DNA of 32,942 bases from an uncultured Eubacteriales bacterium (lineage in GTDB: Bacteria > Bacillota > Clostridia > Oscillospirales > Acutalibacteraceae), in the NCBI GenBank assembly GCA_900317085.1, contig ONFJ01000009.1, positions 1 to 32,942 on the forward strand. The letters are read 5' to 3'. Made by a program: the position numbers and the translations under genes. Shown here piece by piece: positions 14,270 through 21,778 of the stretch; the stretch's first letter is position 1; every line of letters starts with the position of its first letter. The notes below the pieces were generated by a model. That model was given only the letters and a program-made list of their open reading frames with translations. It did no database searches and was not told where the DNA came from.

Positions 14270-15418
14270 TCAGCTGTTGAGATCATCGAAGAAGCTGCCG
14301 AGCTTCTGTGCGCTTTCGCGTTCCATCTCTTCCGTGACATGGGCGTATGTGTCCATTGTGAAGCTGACAGAGTAATGACCCATGTTTCCCGATATGGTTT
14401 TGTAGTCCACTCCGGATTGAATCATGTATACCGCGTATGTATGGCGGAGATCATGAAAGCGCATGTCGTCACGCCCGATTGCCCTAAATGCTTTCTTGCA
14501 GTGCTTCCGGACAGTTTGCTCGACCATGGCGTCCCCGAGGGGATTGGTGAAAACCAGGTCAAGGGGATTTTTCCATATACCATAGGAGCCTGCTTTCATG
14601 ACATCCTGGTCTTGCTTCTGCAGTCTCAATAGTTGTACTGCTTGTTGCGGTAGAGGAACACGACGCGACTTTCCGTTTTTGGGTGATATTAGAAGCGCCT
14701 GCCCCCCTTCCTTTTGGCTTTGCCTGTACAGCTGGTGTCTTACTGTAATGACACCGGCGTCGATGTCGACGTCGCTCCAGGTGAGCCCTAAGACTTCTGA
14801 TATACGAAGTCCGGTGTACAAGGTAAACTCTATTGGGCGCCTGCAGTCATCGCTTTCCAGCGCTTCCAGGAACAACTTGACGTCGGTTCTCGGCAGCGTT
14901 TGCATGTCGTAGTCCCCCACTTTTGGAAGGATGATATTGTCGGCTGGATTCTTGCGGATCATGCCGAGCTCCACCGCTGTTTGCAATGCGTCGTGCAATA
15001 CTCCGTGGTAATTCTTTACGGTCTTTGGTTTCCGGTCATGCGATAGTTCATTGACCCACTTTTGCACATCTTCGTTTGTCAGGTCTTTGAGTTTTCTTTT
15101 TCCAATTTGAGAAATGCCGTTCCTGATCCGTGAGGCATAGTCCTTTTTAGTACTGTCCTTCAGCTGGTCACAGTACACATCAAGCCACCGTTGAGCCCAT
15201 TGCTCAACAGTGACTGAAGACGGAGACAAGACTTTGCCGTATTGCTCTTTCTCTGCGATGATTTGGCGCCTTTTTCGGTCACACTCTGACCAGGTCTGCC
15301 CGTACACTGACTTACGAATGAGTTTGCCAGTTTTCGGGTCGATCCCGTCGGTGTAACGCCACTCAAAGCGACCGTCAGACCGCTTCCGTATTTGACCGCT
15401 TCCGCGTTTATTTCCCAT
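14270..15418 (-). CDS. int: Tyrosine recombinase (integrase) of the island
   Basis: Catalyses site-specific integration and excision at the tRNA-Ser attachment site. It has 382 residues, the usual length for phage and ICE integrases. The N-terminus (GSGQIRKRSDGRFEWRYTDG) is an arm-type DNA-binding domain, a SAM-like core-binding domain covers about 65-165, and the catalytic domain follows with Arg in TGLRISEVLGLTW (about 203), HDLRHTYA (about 321-328), GH in MGHYSV and the nucleophile Tyr in MDTYAHV (about 358). All catalytic residues are present. ATG at 15418 starts 2 bases after the repressor stop; the ribosome site AAGGAA is inside the repressor gene, so the two are coupled. Confidence 0.95.
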   Translation of the reverse strand: MGNKRGSGQIRKRSDGRFEWRYTDGIDPKTGKLIRKSVYGQTWSECDRKRRQIIAEKEQYGKVLSPSSVTVEQWAQRWLDVYCDQLKDSTKKDYASRIRNGISQIGKRKLKDLTNEDVQKWVNELSHDRKPKTVKNYHGVLHDALQTAVELGMIRKNPADNIILPKVGDYDMQTLPRTDVKLFLEALESDDCRRPIEFTLYTGLRISEVLGLTWSDVDIDAGVITVRHQLYRQSQKEGGQALLISPKNGKSRRVPLPQQAVQLLRLQKQDQDVMKAGSYGIWKNPLDLVFTNPLGDAMVEQTVRKHCKKAFRAIGRDDMRFHDLRHTYAVYMIQSGVDYKTISGNMGHYSVSFTMDTYAHVTEEMERESAQKLGSFFDDLNS

Positions 15419-15420
15419 AA

Positions 15421-15912
15421 TTATTTTTCCTTCTTATAGTCAGGATTACAAGCGAGGTCTTTCGCATAGCTGGCAACTTTCTTTTTGCCTTTATTATTGA
15501 GGTCTTTCGCAGCTTCGATTATGTCTTTGTTACAACGAATTATTTGCCTTGACTCTTCAAGCTGTGCCTGCAACTCGCGCCACTCAGAATAGGGGTCGTT
15601 TTTCTGCAACTCTTCGACACGTCGTTTTATCTCTTCCGGGTCAGGATTCGCGCCCATTTGCTGTAAAACAAGGTCTTCTAATTCCAAATCGTGGTCAATC
15701 AGCTGCGACGGCTCCAAACCAAAAAAAATAGCAAGTTTTTCTATTGTCGATCTTCGAGGCAAAACCGCCCCCCTTAACCATGATGAGACTGTAGTCTGAC
15801 CAACGCCTATTGCATCAGCGAGTTGCTTCTGTGTCAGTCCGTACATGTCATAAGTAACCATTAAGTACTTTAGATTGTACGAAAAAGTGTAAACCTGCTT
15901 ATCATAACTCAT
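15421..15912 (-). CDS. Cro/C1-type HTH repressor of the island
   Basis: Predicted master repressor that keeps the island silent, comparable in position to Stl of SaPIs. It has 163 residues from the ATG at 15912, chosen for its GGAGGTG ribosome site; the frame is open 44 codons further upstream but that part covers the operators and promoter. An HTH_3 domain is visible at residues 26-48 (LTQKQLADAIGVGQTTVSSW). The C-terminal half is charged and helical, with no LexA-like Ser-Lys peptidase, so induction probably does not occur by self-cleavage. It forms an operon with int. The promoter has operator copy 1 inside its spacer, so autoregulation is expected. Confidence 0.85.
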   Translation of the reverse strand: MSYDKQVYTFSYNLKYLMVTYDMYGLTQKQLADAIGVGQTTVSSWLRGAVLPRRSTIEKLAIFFGLEPSQLIDHDLELEDLVLQQMGANPDPEEIKRRVEELQKNDPYSEWRELQAQLEESRQIIRCNKDIIEAAKDLNNKGKKKVASYAKDLACNPDYKKEK

Positions 15913-15934
15913 AAAAAAGGCACCTCCACAATGA

Positions 15935-15963
15935 ATAATAGCAAAAATATTGCTTTCTTGCAA
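15935..15963 (-). promoter_or_regulatory. Repressor-integrase promoter
   Basis: Minus strand -35 TTGCAA (15958-15963), 17-base spacer, -10 TATTAT (15935-15940). The 15-bp operator at 15940-15954 fills most of the spacer. Confidence 0.8.
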
Positions 15964-16041
15964 CTGTTTGAAGACATAGCAAGTTTTTTGCTTGACTAAA
16001 TGCTTAAATAATGCTAAACTGCTAATAGCAATAAAGTTGCT
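15940..16041. promoter_or_regulatory. Three-operator genetic switch, AGCAA-N5-TTGCT
   Basis: The same 15-bp dyad occurs at 15940-15954, 15978-15992 and 16027-16041 (centres 38 and 49 bases apart). The five-base arms are identical in all three and the central five bases vary, which is the signature of a dimeric HTH repressor site. Copy 1 covers the leftward promoter; copies 2 and 3 flank the rightward promoter. Confidence 0.85.
15992..16020 (+). promoter_or_regulatory. Rightward (excision-replication) promoter
   Basis: -35 TTGACT (15992-15997), 17-base spacer, -10 TAAACT (16015-16020). Operator 2 abuts the -35 and operator 3 covers the start site near 16027. Confidence 0.75.
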
Positions 16042-16071
16042 CAAAAATCAGGAAGGGAGGGGCACAGAACA

Positions 16072-16290
16072 ATGTCGAATGACGTAAAAACCAGTTTTAG
16101 CAAACAGTCGTTGTCTGTGGCAGAGGCTGCCGCGTACATCGGTATTTCTTACGCAAAAATGGCGGAACTGACCCGGCGCGACGACTTCCCAGTCCTTTGT
16201 GTCGGTCGCAAGAAGATTATCCCCCGCGACGCGTTCATGGATTGGTTCAACAGCCAGCGCGGCAACCAGCACGGCGCTATCGCCGAATAA
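16072..16290 (+). CDS. Excisionase-like HTH protein
   Basis: A 72-residue DNA-binding protein of the excisionase/MerR-like HTH_17 group. The core SLSVAEAAAYIGISYAKMAELTRRDDFPVLCVGRKKI (residues 13-49, described here only as helix-turn-helix plus wing) ends with RDAFMDWF, a typical family ending. It probably bends DNA at the ends to direct integrase toward excision, or activates like AlpA. ATG at 16072 follows GGGAGGGG. It is the first gene of the rightward operon, directly under the repressor-controlled promoter, and is followed 21 bases later by the helicase gene. Confidence 0.82.
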   Translation: MSNDVKTSFSKQSLSVAEAAAYIGISYAKMAELTRRDDFPVLCVGRKKIIPRDAFMDWFNSQRGNQHGAIAE

Positions 16291-16311
16291 CATCGAAGGG
16301 ATTTTCGATTT

Positions 16312-17436
16312 ATGAACAAGAATTTATTAACGACCCCACCGACGCCCCCACCGGTGCCAGCACTGCAGCGAGCGGAAGACGTCGAAGAGTTGCCGCTGGA
16401 CTTCCTTGTCCCCGGGTGGCTGCCGCTGGACTCTGTAACGATCCTGTGGGGCGATTCGGGCATCGGCAAGACGATGCTGTGGACTCAGCTTGTAGCTGAC
16501 TTGACGACTGGAAAGCCCACTATCTTCGAACAAGGGTTACTTAACCCGCCGGAGCGCGAGCCGGTCACATGCCTGTTCCTTTCGGGTGAGGACGCTTTCG
16601 ACCGCGTTTTGAAAACCCGGCTCCGGAAGGCGGGGGCGGATTTGTCCCGGGTCTTCGGGATGGGGCAGGAATCGGAGCAGGTGCTCGACGTTGACTTGCT
16701 TTCTCCGGAACTCGACACATGGCTCGCGGAGTACAAGCCCGCCTTGCTGGTGCTCGACTCGCTCCGGAGCTTCATGCCGCCGGGGTTTGACGAGAACCGG
16801 GCGCAGGACGTTCGCAAGGTCATCCAAAAGGCTGGACACCTCGCGGGGAAACATGGCTGCGCGGTTCTCATCATTCACCATAGCAACAAGACCACTACAG
16901 CAGAAAAAGGGCGACAGGCGATGTCCGGCTCCGGGGACATCTACGCGGCAGCGAGGTCTGTCATCATGGTGGACGATACCGGCAAGATGTACGATCAATT
17001 TCCGGAGCACTTCGTCCGGCTGGACAAAGCAAACTATTGCGCCCCGCAGCCGACAATCCTGTACCATATATCGGACAACGGCGTCTGCTACGATGGTGTG
17101 ACAGAAAAATCGTTTGCTCAGCTCCGCGCCGATTGGAGAGCCGCACAGGGCTATGAGGGCAGAGCCGCCCCCCGGCTGGAAGAAGCAAAAGAGGAAATTC
17201 TTGACCATCTGCAAGATGGGGATTTCAAAGTAGGAGACCTTCAGAGGCGGCTCCGTGAGGATTTCGGGACAACCCCGGACACGTTCCAGCGGGCGAAGAA
17301 AGAGCTCATCGCCGACGGGAAACTGTTCGCCTTCAAGGTCGGCAAAGTCGGTCAACGGGGCACGGACAACTATCTGACCGTTGACAGGCAAAAGGCTTTC
17401 GACGCTCAACAGAAACGGAAGAACCGGAAGCCTTAA
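16312..17436 (+). CDS. RepA-like AAA/RecA-fold helicase
   Basis: Predicted replicative helicase that starts or drives autonomous replication of the excised island. The 374-residue protein has a Pro-rich start, Walker A GDSGIGKT at about residues 47-54, Walker B LLVLDSL near 145-151, and the motif IIHHSNKT near 186-193, as in RepA (RSF1010) hexameric helicases and the AAA_25 family. Residues 280-360 look like a winged-helix domain (ILDHLQDGDFKVGDLQRRLR), as in phage and plasmid helicase loaders. No primase domain is visible. It shares the operon of the excisionase-like gene. The origin is not recognised, though the end repeats are candidates. Confidence 0.85.
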   Translation: MNKNLLTTPPTPPPVPALQRAEDVEELPLDFLVPGWLPLDSVTILWGDSGIGKTMLWTQLVADLTTGKPTIFEQGLLNPPEREPVTCLFLSGEDAFDRVLKTRLRKAGADLSRVFGMGQESEQVLDVDLLSPELDTWLAEYKPALLVLDSLRSFMPPGFDENRAQDVRKVIQKAGHLAGKHGCAVLIIHHSNKTTTAEKGRQAMSGSGDIYAAARSVIMVDDTGKMYDQFPEHFVRLDKANYCAPQPTILYHISDNGVCYDGVTEKSFAQLRADWRAAQGYEGRAAPRLEEAKEEILDHLQDGDFKVGDLQRRLREDFGTTPDTFQRAKKELIADGKLFAFKVGKVGQRGTDNYLTVDRQKAFDAQQKRKNRKP

Positions 17437-17600
17437 ACGACATCATGCTTAGCACAGGAAGAGCAGAGGGAAGCAAAGTTATGCAAAGATATGCAACGCC
17501 TTTCCTGTGGAAGCAAAAGACCCGTGCACGGGGCAAACGTGAGCGGGTCAGCATGGCAGTAAAAACCAGTTGGCGGGATGGTCACGAAAGGAGGGCAATC

Positions 17601-17885
17601 GTGGACAGTGTAATCATTTCCAGGGCAGCGGAAGCGCTGGAAGCCGGGGACAAACGGCTCGCGGAGAACTATCTGCAGCTCATGCCGCTGACCGTCAAGT
17701 CGTCGGCACGGATCGCCGTTGACTTGTTCACCAATGCACAGCGAGAACTGGACGACGACGCGGACGTTGAAAGCATTTTTTTATGGGCGCTTTTGCGGTA
17801 TGTGGATTCACACAGAAGCGGCGCGCCGCTGGTATGGAGACCGGCAGACAATGAAAAATCCTCGCTCGTGAGAGCGAGGACGTAA
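17601..17885 (+). CDS. Unknown island protein A
   Basis: A 94-residue product if started at GTG 17601, which has AAGGAGGG five bases upstream; a longer frame opens at 17445 but lacks a ribosome site. Residues 1-60 look helical and amphipathic (SRAAEALEAGDKRLAENYLQLM). Not recognised as any family. The last codons form a perfect 8-bp hairpin (17860-17867 with 17872-17879) with GTGA loop just before the stop, unusual inside a coding end. It lies downstream of the helicase, probably in the same transcript. Confidence 0.6.
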   Translation: MDSVIISRAAEALEAGDKRLAENYLQLMPLTVKSSARIAVDLFTNAQRELDDDADVESIFLWALLRYVDSHRSGAPLVWRPADNEKSSLVRART

Positions 17886-17940
17886 CAACAACCCGGAGAC
17901 AAACCCCGGACGCCCGGAAGCTGGAACTTCCGGAGCGTCC
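17860..17940 (+). promoter_or_regulatory. Two tandem intercistronic hairpins
   Basis: The first is CCTCGCTC-GTGA-GAGCGAGG (17860-17879). The second is 17908-17920 with 17927-17940 (13 bp with one bulged A, six-base loop). Neither is followed by a T-run, so they are not ordinary terminators. mRNA processing, stability or translation control between genes A and B is plausible. Confidence 0.55.
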
Positions 17941-17968
17941 ATTATACCACAATGGAGGCATGAAACCA

Positions 17969-18247
17969 ATGACACGACAGGACTTTTTATTAAGCGTTTT
18001 GTACCAGGTCGAGACCCACGACGCGGAACTGGTGGAGGATTTGGAAGACCTGAGGCAGAACTTCGACAAGCTGGTGGCTGGTGAAGCGTACGACCCCGCT
18101 GCCGTCTGCCGGTATGCGATCGCACAGGCGGCGCTGTGGGCTGACCTTGCGACGCTCGTCCGTGGAAAGCCGGGGCTCATTGCGCGGATCACAGCAGCCG
18201 GAGCTGCAGGGGCGCGGGCTGCAGGGTATGGGGAGCTCGCGCAATGA
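17969..18247 (+). CDS. Unknown island protein B
   Basis: A 92-residue product from ATG 17969, chosen because GGAGG at 17953-17957 is too close to the ATG at 17960. The N-terminal half is acidic and helical (ETHDAELVEDLEDLRQNFDKL) and the C-terminus is Ala/Gly-rich. No family recognised. Its stop overlaps the start of gene C (ATGA), so the two are translationally coupled. Confidence 0.65.
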   Translation: MTRQDFLLSVLYQVETHDAELVEDLEDLRQNFDKLVAGEAYDPAAVCRYAIAQAALWADLATLVRGKPGLIARITAAGAAGARAAGYGELAQ

Positions 18248-18627
18248 TCATTTACACCTCTGCCGGACTTCGTCGTATTTCAATCATGTTCGACCTGTAC
18301 GATGCAGGCGTTCAACTGTCACTGAGTGACATGCTGCTTGCTAAAGATCATGCAACAGCTCAGGCTGACTTTTGGAGCGACCGCGCGCACATGATCGCCG
18401 ACAGGCTGGACTGTAGTCCGACATGGTACAAAGCTGCAACCGTCGAACAGGTGGAGCGCTGCAAACAGGCGTGCGACAAGTGGCTCCAGGGCAAAGCAGA
18501 GCCCGCCGACATGATCGACGCCATGAACTACTGTGTATATCAGGCGGACGCGTGGGACGATGAAATCAGAATCATGTCAACGCTGGTACAGGCGAACATG
18601 AACAACGGAAAGGAACTGACCGCATGA
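18244..18627 (+). CDS. Unknown island protein C
   Basis: A 127-residue soluble product with several Trp residues (ADFWSDRAHMIADRL, ADAWDDEIRIM) and a predicted all-helical make-up. No family recognised. It is coupled to gene B at its start and to gene D at its end, both by ATGA overlaps, so B-C-D form a tight cassette between the replication and sigma-factor genes. A regulatory or helper-phage-interference role would fit the position but nothing in the sequence shows it. Confidence 0.7.
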   Translation: MIIYTSAGLRRISIMFDLYDAGVQLSLSDMLLAKDHATAQADFWSDRAHMIADRLDCSPTWYKAATVEQVERCKQACDKWLQGKAEPADMIDAMNYCVYQADAWDDEIRIMSTLVQANMNNGKELTA

Positions 18628-18788
18628 GAGTCACCATTTCTTACAAACCGCACGAAAAAGCACTTGCTGACGCCGTTCGAACATTCTTGTTTTCTCGCTT
18701 CTCAGAGGGTAAACTGAAAGAAGCAAAGCAGCCGAACGCGCACGGGAATCTGATTGCCTATTTTCAGTATTTTCCGAAACAACAGTAA
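18624..18788 (+). CDS. Unknown small island protein D
   Basis: A 54-residue basic protein, too short for a standard ORF cut-off. It begins MRVTISYKPHEKALADAVRTF and ends IAYFQYFPKQQ. It overlaps gene C by ATGA. The beta-strand start followed by a helix and aromatic strand suggests a small alpha/beta fold. No family recognised. It is followed at once by a terminator. Confidence 0.65.
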   Translation: MRVTISYKPHEKALADAVRTFLFSRFSEGKLKEAKQPNAHGNLIAYFQYFPKQQ

Positions 18789-18822
18789 GCAAGTACACCG
18801 GGAAACCCGGAAGCCGTAAGAG

Positions 18823-18870
18823 GCACTGGAACGCAACCGACAAGGGCGTCTTCCAGTGCTTTTTTCTTTT
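18823..18870 (+). terminator. Terminator between gene D and the sigma-factor gene
   Basis: A perfect 9-bp stem (18823-18831 with 18851-18859), with an inner CGC/GCG pairing, is followed by TTTTTTTCTTTT-like sequence. It ends the early operon about 20 bases before the sigma-factor start, with no promoter visible between them. Confidence 0.85.
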
Positions 18871-18889
18871 CCATGAAGGGGTTGATGAT

Positions 18890-19636
18890 TTGACAAACGA
18901 GGAAATTGTTACAGCGATCCAACGCAACCCGCAATACACGACCCCATACATGGCGATGTTGTGGGATCAAAATATCGCTTTCGTGAGGCAGACGGCAGCC
19001 CGGTACGCTCACAGAGCAGACATTGACGACCTTATGCAATGCGGATACATTGGACTGCACAAAGCAGTCCAGCACTTCGACCCGGACGCTGGAAAGACCT
19101 TTATCGGGTACGCGTTCGACTGGATCAGAACAGCAATGCAGCGCGGCGCCGTGGGCGTCTCCATCTGTTCACTGGATGAGCCTGTCACAGAGGACGGAAA
19201 CATCACCAGGGCGGACTTGCTCATCGATGAAGACGAAGACCCCGCTCAGGATGCCACAGACGGCATTTTAGCCGCCTCCATTTGGTCAGAGGTCGAAAGG
19301 TTAGACCCTCTTCCCTGCTCCATCGTAGAAAGCCACTACAGGGACGGCATGGAACTAAAAGACGTTGCTGTCGCTCATGGTATGCCCTACCAGCGAACAC
19401 ATGACGAACTAAGACGGGCACGGGCTGCACTCGCTCGCAATCCCCGGTTGTTAGACATTGCGGAAAACTATGGCTTGACGTCCCGCCTCGCATACTCATC
19501 CGGGAGAAGTATGCATTCACGTTTCCAGGGCTCCACAGTGGAACGGATAGCAGAGGGACGCGAGGGCGTACTGCTAGCAGCGCTGGAGCGGGAAAAGAGT
19601 AAAGAAACCACCGGCGAAACCGACACAGAATATTAG
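18890..19636 (+). CDS. Sigma-70-like factor of the island
   Basis: A 248-residue protein with sigma-70 region 2 at about residues 18-80 (FVRQTAARYAHRADIDDLMQ, CGYIGLHKAVQHFDPDAGK, TFIGYAFDWIRTAMQR) and a region-4-like helix-turn-helix at about 143-185 (SIVESHYRDGMELKDVAVAH). A 50-residue tail follows with no clear domain. It probably redirects host RNA polymerase to the late packaging genes downstream. The start is TTG at 18890, with GAAGGGG upstream; no ATG or GTG is in frame nearby. A terminator directly upstream and no own promoter suggest that expression depends on read-through or antitermination. Confidence 0.85.
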   Translation: MTNEEIVTAIQRNPQYTTPYMAMLWDQNIAFVRQTAARYAHRADIDDLMQCGYIGLHKAVQHFDPDAGKTFIGYAFDWIRTAMQRGAVGVSICSLDEPVTEDGNITRADLLIDEDEDPAQDATDGILAASIWSEVERLDPLPCSIVESHYRDGMELKDVAVAHGMPYQRTHDELRRARAALARNPRLLDIAENYGLTSRLAYSSGRSMHSRFQGSTVERIAEGREGVLLAALEREKSKETTGETDTEY

Positions 19637-19823
19637 CTATAACCGTTATTTTGTATAATTGTCCGCGTATAGGTTACGAAAATATACAGGATTTCTGCAT
19701 AAAATGCAGTTTCATGCAGTTTCACGGGCATAATATGCAAAAAAGCAATTCGTCATTTTGACGAAACTCAAAGGAAAATACATTGTATAAAAATTCATTG
19801 GCATGTATAGGAGGTAATACATC
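19637..19823 (+). promoter_or_regulatory. Intergenic region before the late genes
   Basis: This 187-base AT-rich gap holds TATAAT (19654-19659) without a good -35, a tandem pair of ATGCAGTTTC (19704-19713 and 19714-19723) followed by CATAAT near 19729, and AGGAGGT before the next ATG. It is the natural place for a late promoter, possibly read by the island's own sigma factor. Confidence 0.45.
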
Positions 19824-20411
19824 ATGCTGAAAAATGACCTTTGCAAAATCATCCATGAAAGAGAAGTGACCCGCAAAGAAGAGCTCGCTACGATCGACAC
19901 GGAGCTGGAAGACGCCAAAGCACAGGCTGCAGAACTTTCCGCAACTGTAGAGGCGGCACTGGAAAGCGGAGAAGTCACAGAGGAAACCGCGCTCGCTGAT
20001 CTGAAACTCAGAGCGCAGAACAGACGGAAAGAGAAGCTGACAGAAGAACGCAAAGCCTTGCGAGCTGTTCCCCTCTTCTCCATTCAGGAAACTAGGGAAC
20101 TCATGGAGGAATGCGACGACAGCTATAAAAAGCAATGGGCTGAATGTCTGACAAAAGCGGTGAAACTCGCGGAAGACCTGAAAGACCTCTTGCGGGTCGC
20201 TGAAGACCTCAGCCGGGATCATGCCGCTTGTGGCATGGAGTTGCGCGCGGCGATTCAGCGGAACGGGTACACCATCGAAGCCCGGGACGGAAGCCCCGCC
20301 GGCAGAGGCAAGGAATACTATAACCTGAAACCCCGGCGGACGCCGGAAGACTACGAACGTGCACCGCTGGAGGAAGCTGTCAAAGCCCTTCAGGACATCG
20401 TCAAGGGGTGA
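19824..20411 (+). CDS. Coiled-coil island protein, unknown function
   Basis: A 195-residue, strongly charged protein. Residues 10-80 form a long heptad-rich helix (EVTRKEELATIDTELEDAKA and onward), residues 95-135 a second helix, and the last 50 residues are basic. ATG at 19824 follows ATAGGAGGT. No family recognised. It is the first gene of the late cluster, four bases before the small terminase gene. It could be a packaging adaptor, scaffold-like or capsid-size-modifying protein, but that is only positional inference. Confidence 0.75.
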   Translation: MLKNDLCKIIHEREVTRKEELATIDTELEDAKAQAAELSATVEAALESGEVTEETALADLKLRAQNRRKEKLTEERKALRAVPLFSIQETRELMEECDDSYKKQWAECLTKAVKLAEDLKDLLRVAEDLSRDHAACGMELRAAIQRNGYTIEARDGSPAGRGKEYYNLKPRRTPEDYERAPLEEAVKALQDIVKG

Positions 20412-20415
20412 GGAC

Positions 20416-20961
20416 GTGGAACTCACTTGCAGCACCGCCGACATGGCGGAGCTTTTGGGCTGCTCTGTCCGTCAGTTGCAGAAGCTTGCCAAAAACGAGA
20501 CTTTGCCCACGGTCTCATCTTCTCCGTACCTGTTCGACGCCCCGGAGACCGTCCAGGCGTATATCGTCTACATCCGCGGCGGCGGTGAGTTGTCTGCTGA
20601 CAAACAGCGCAAGCTCAAAGCAGAGGCTGACTACAAGACCGCCAAAGCCAAAAAGGAAGAGCTGGAACTGGAAGAGCTGCGTTTGAACATGCACAGATCA
20701 GACGACGTCAAAGCTGTGTTTGAGGCGTTTGCGATGGAGTGCCGCGCGGCGTTCCTGTCCCTACCCGGCAGGATCGCCGTTGACGGTGCTACCGCTTCCA
20801 CGGCTGCAGAGGTCGCTGCCGTTGTCAAGCGAGAAGTCGACGACACGCTCAACAGCCTGTCGGGGTGGGAATATAACAAAGACCAATACAGGAAACTTGT
20901 CAAGGAACGCGAGAAGCGAGAACTATTACCCGATGAAGTGAAACGAGGGATGAGAAAATGA
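20416..20961 (+). CDS. terS: Phage terminase small subunit, Nu1-like
   Basis: Recognises the packaging site and directs DNA to the packaging motor. The 181-residue protein has a winged-helix start (TCSTADMAELLGCSVRQLQK), a helical middle (ADKQRKLKAEADYKTAKAKK) and a C-terminal segment (AAFLSLPGRIAVDGATASTA), the arrangement of Nu1/TerS of lambda-like cos phages. The start is GTG 20416, with GGGGTGAGG upstream; the open frame begins earlier but overlaps the previous gene. Its stop overlaps the start of the tail gene (ATGA). No large terminase follows, which is what a satellite that redirects a helper's motor would look like. Confidence 0.82.
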   Translation: MELTCSTADMAELLGCSVRQLQKLAKNETLPTVSSSPYLFDAPETVQAYIVYIRGGGELSADKQRKLKAEADYKTAKAKKEELELEELRLNMHRSDDVKAVFEAFAMECRAAFLSLPGRIAVDGATASTAAEVAAVVKREVDDTLNSLSGWEYNKDQYRKLVKEREKRELLPDEVKRGMRK

Positions 20962-21599
20962 TTGAAATGCACCTTGACCCGAAAATATTTGATGATCTCG
21001 ACAAGTATGCAAACGATCTTGTCAACGCCGAAAAGAAGGTCGTCAGGGACGCCGGGAAGCGCGCGCCCTCATGGGTCGCACAAGAGGTATCCAGCCGGTA
21101 CGGCATCAAAAAGGCAGAAATGACATTTGCCGGGAAAGGCGTCAAAAAGCCGTGGGGCAGTGCGGAAGCGGACGAACGCTTCAGCAAAGCCGGCGTCGGG
21201 ATCACGTCCGGCGATACCATAGAATCCTTCTGTATTGAGTACAGAGGACGCCTATTGACTCCGTTCCACTTTGGTTTGTCTCCAAAGCTGAAACCGGCGG
21301 GACGTGGTTACACGATGAAGGCTACCATCAAGAAAGGCAGCCGGCAGGAAATCGGACATTACACAAAGAAGAAAAAACGAAATGGACCGTATGCACAGAA
21401 GACCGGCGCCCTCTTCATGTTGAACGGCGAAAAGATTCCAGGATTCAGAGCAAGCACTGACCGTAACGACATAAAAGTGTGGAAAACTCTGTCCGTCCCT
21501 CAAATGGTCACGAATGAGGAAACCGCCGAGGCGATCGGTGACCGGCTGACGATGGAAGTCAACAAACTGTGCGAACGGTACTTTTCAAAAATCCAGTGA
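20958..21599 (+). CDS. Phage tail protein, minor tail protein Z / HK97 gp10-like
   Basis: A 213-residue protein that resembles the gpZ/HK97-gp10 group of tail-completion or minor tail proteins. Seen features are an N-terminal helix rich in Asp/Asn (LDPKIFDDLDKYANDLVNAE), RAPSWVAQEVSSRYGIKKAE, an internal beta-rich part with FHFGLSPKLKP, a basic stretch (GHYTKKKKRNGPYAQKTGAL) and a final helix with ERYFSKIQ. In phages such proteins join tails to heads or finish tail length. It overlaps terS by four bases. A lone tail gene beside terS in a small island is unusual. The family call is by motif style and is less firm than terS. Confidence 0.68.
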   Translation: MIEMHLDPKIFDDLDKYANDLVNAEKKVVRDAGKRAPSWVAQEVSSRYGIKKAEMTFAGKGVKKPWGSAEADERFSKAGVGITSGDTIESFCIEYRGRLLTPFHFGLSPKLKPAGRGYTMKATIKKGSRQEIGHYTKKKKRNGPYAQKTGALFMLNGEKIPGFRASTDRNDIKVWKTLSVPQMVTNEETAEAIGDRLTMEVNKLCERYFSKIQ

Positions 21600-21607
21600 G
21601 GTGAATC

Positions 21608-21778
21608 ATGGAAAATTACAGAAATTATATTTTTTTTGCAAAAATCTTCGGTTTCATTGAAATCCTCTTCCTTGTCATGGCAATAGTGCAGGGCAACGTC
21701 ATTGAGAACGCGCTCGGCGTGCTGCTGTCCATCGAATACTCGCACGAAGAGGACGACGGAGAAGATGAGACCCGTTAA
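21608..21778 (+). CDS. Small membrane protein of the island
   Basis: A 56-residue product. One hydrophobic segment covers about residues 7-30 (YIFFAKIFGFIEILFLVMAI), followed by a strongly acidic tail (EEDDGEDETR). ATG at 21608 has GAGGTG upstream, overlapping the end of the tail gene. No family recognised. Size, single helix and acidic tail allow a holin-like, antiholin or exclusion protein, none of which can be proven. Confidence 0.65.
   Translation: MENYRNYIFFAKIFGFIEILFLVMAIVQGNVIENALGVLLSIEYSHEEDDGEDETR

Noticed and set aside
16537-17409. 290-codon minus-strand frame
   Set aside because: Antisense of the helicase gene, whose Walker motifs are clear.
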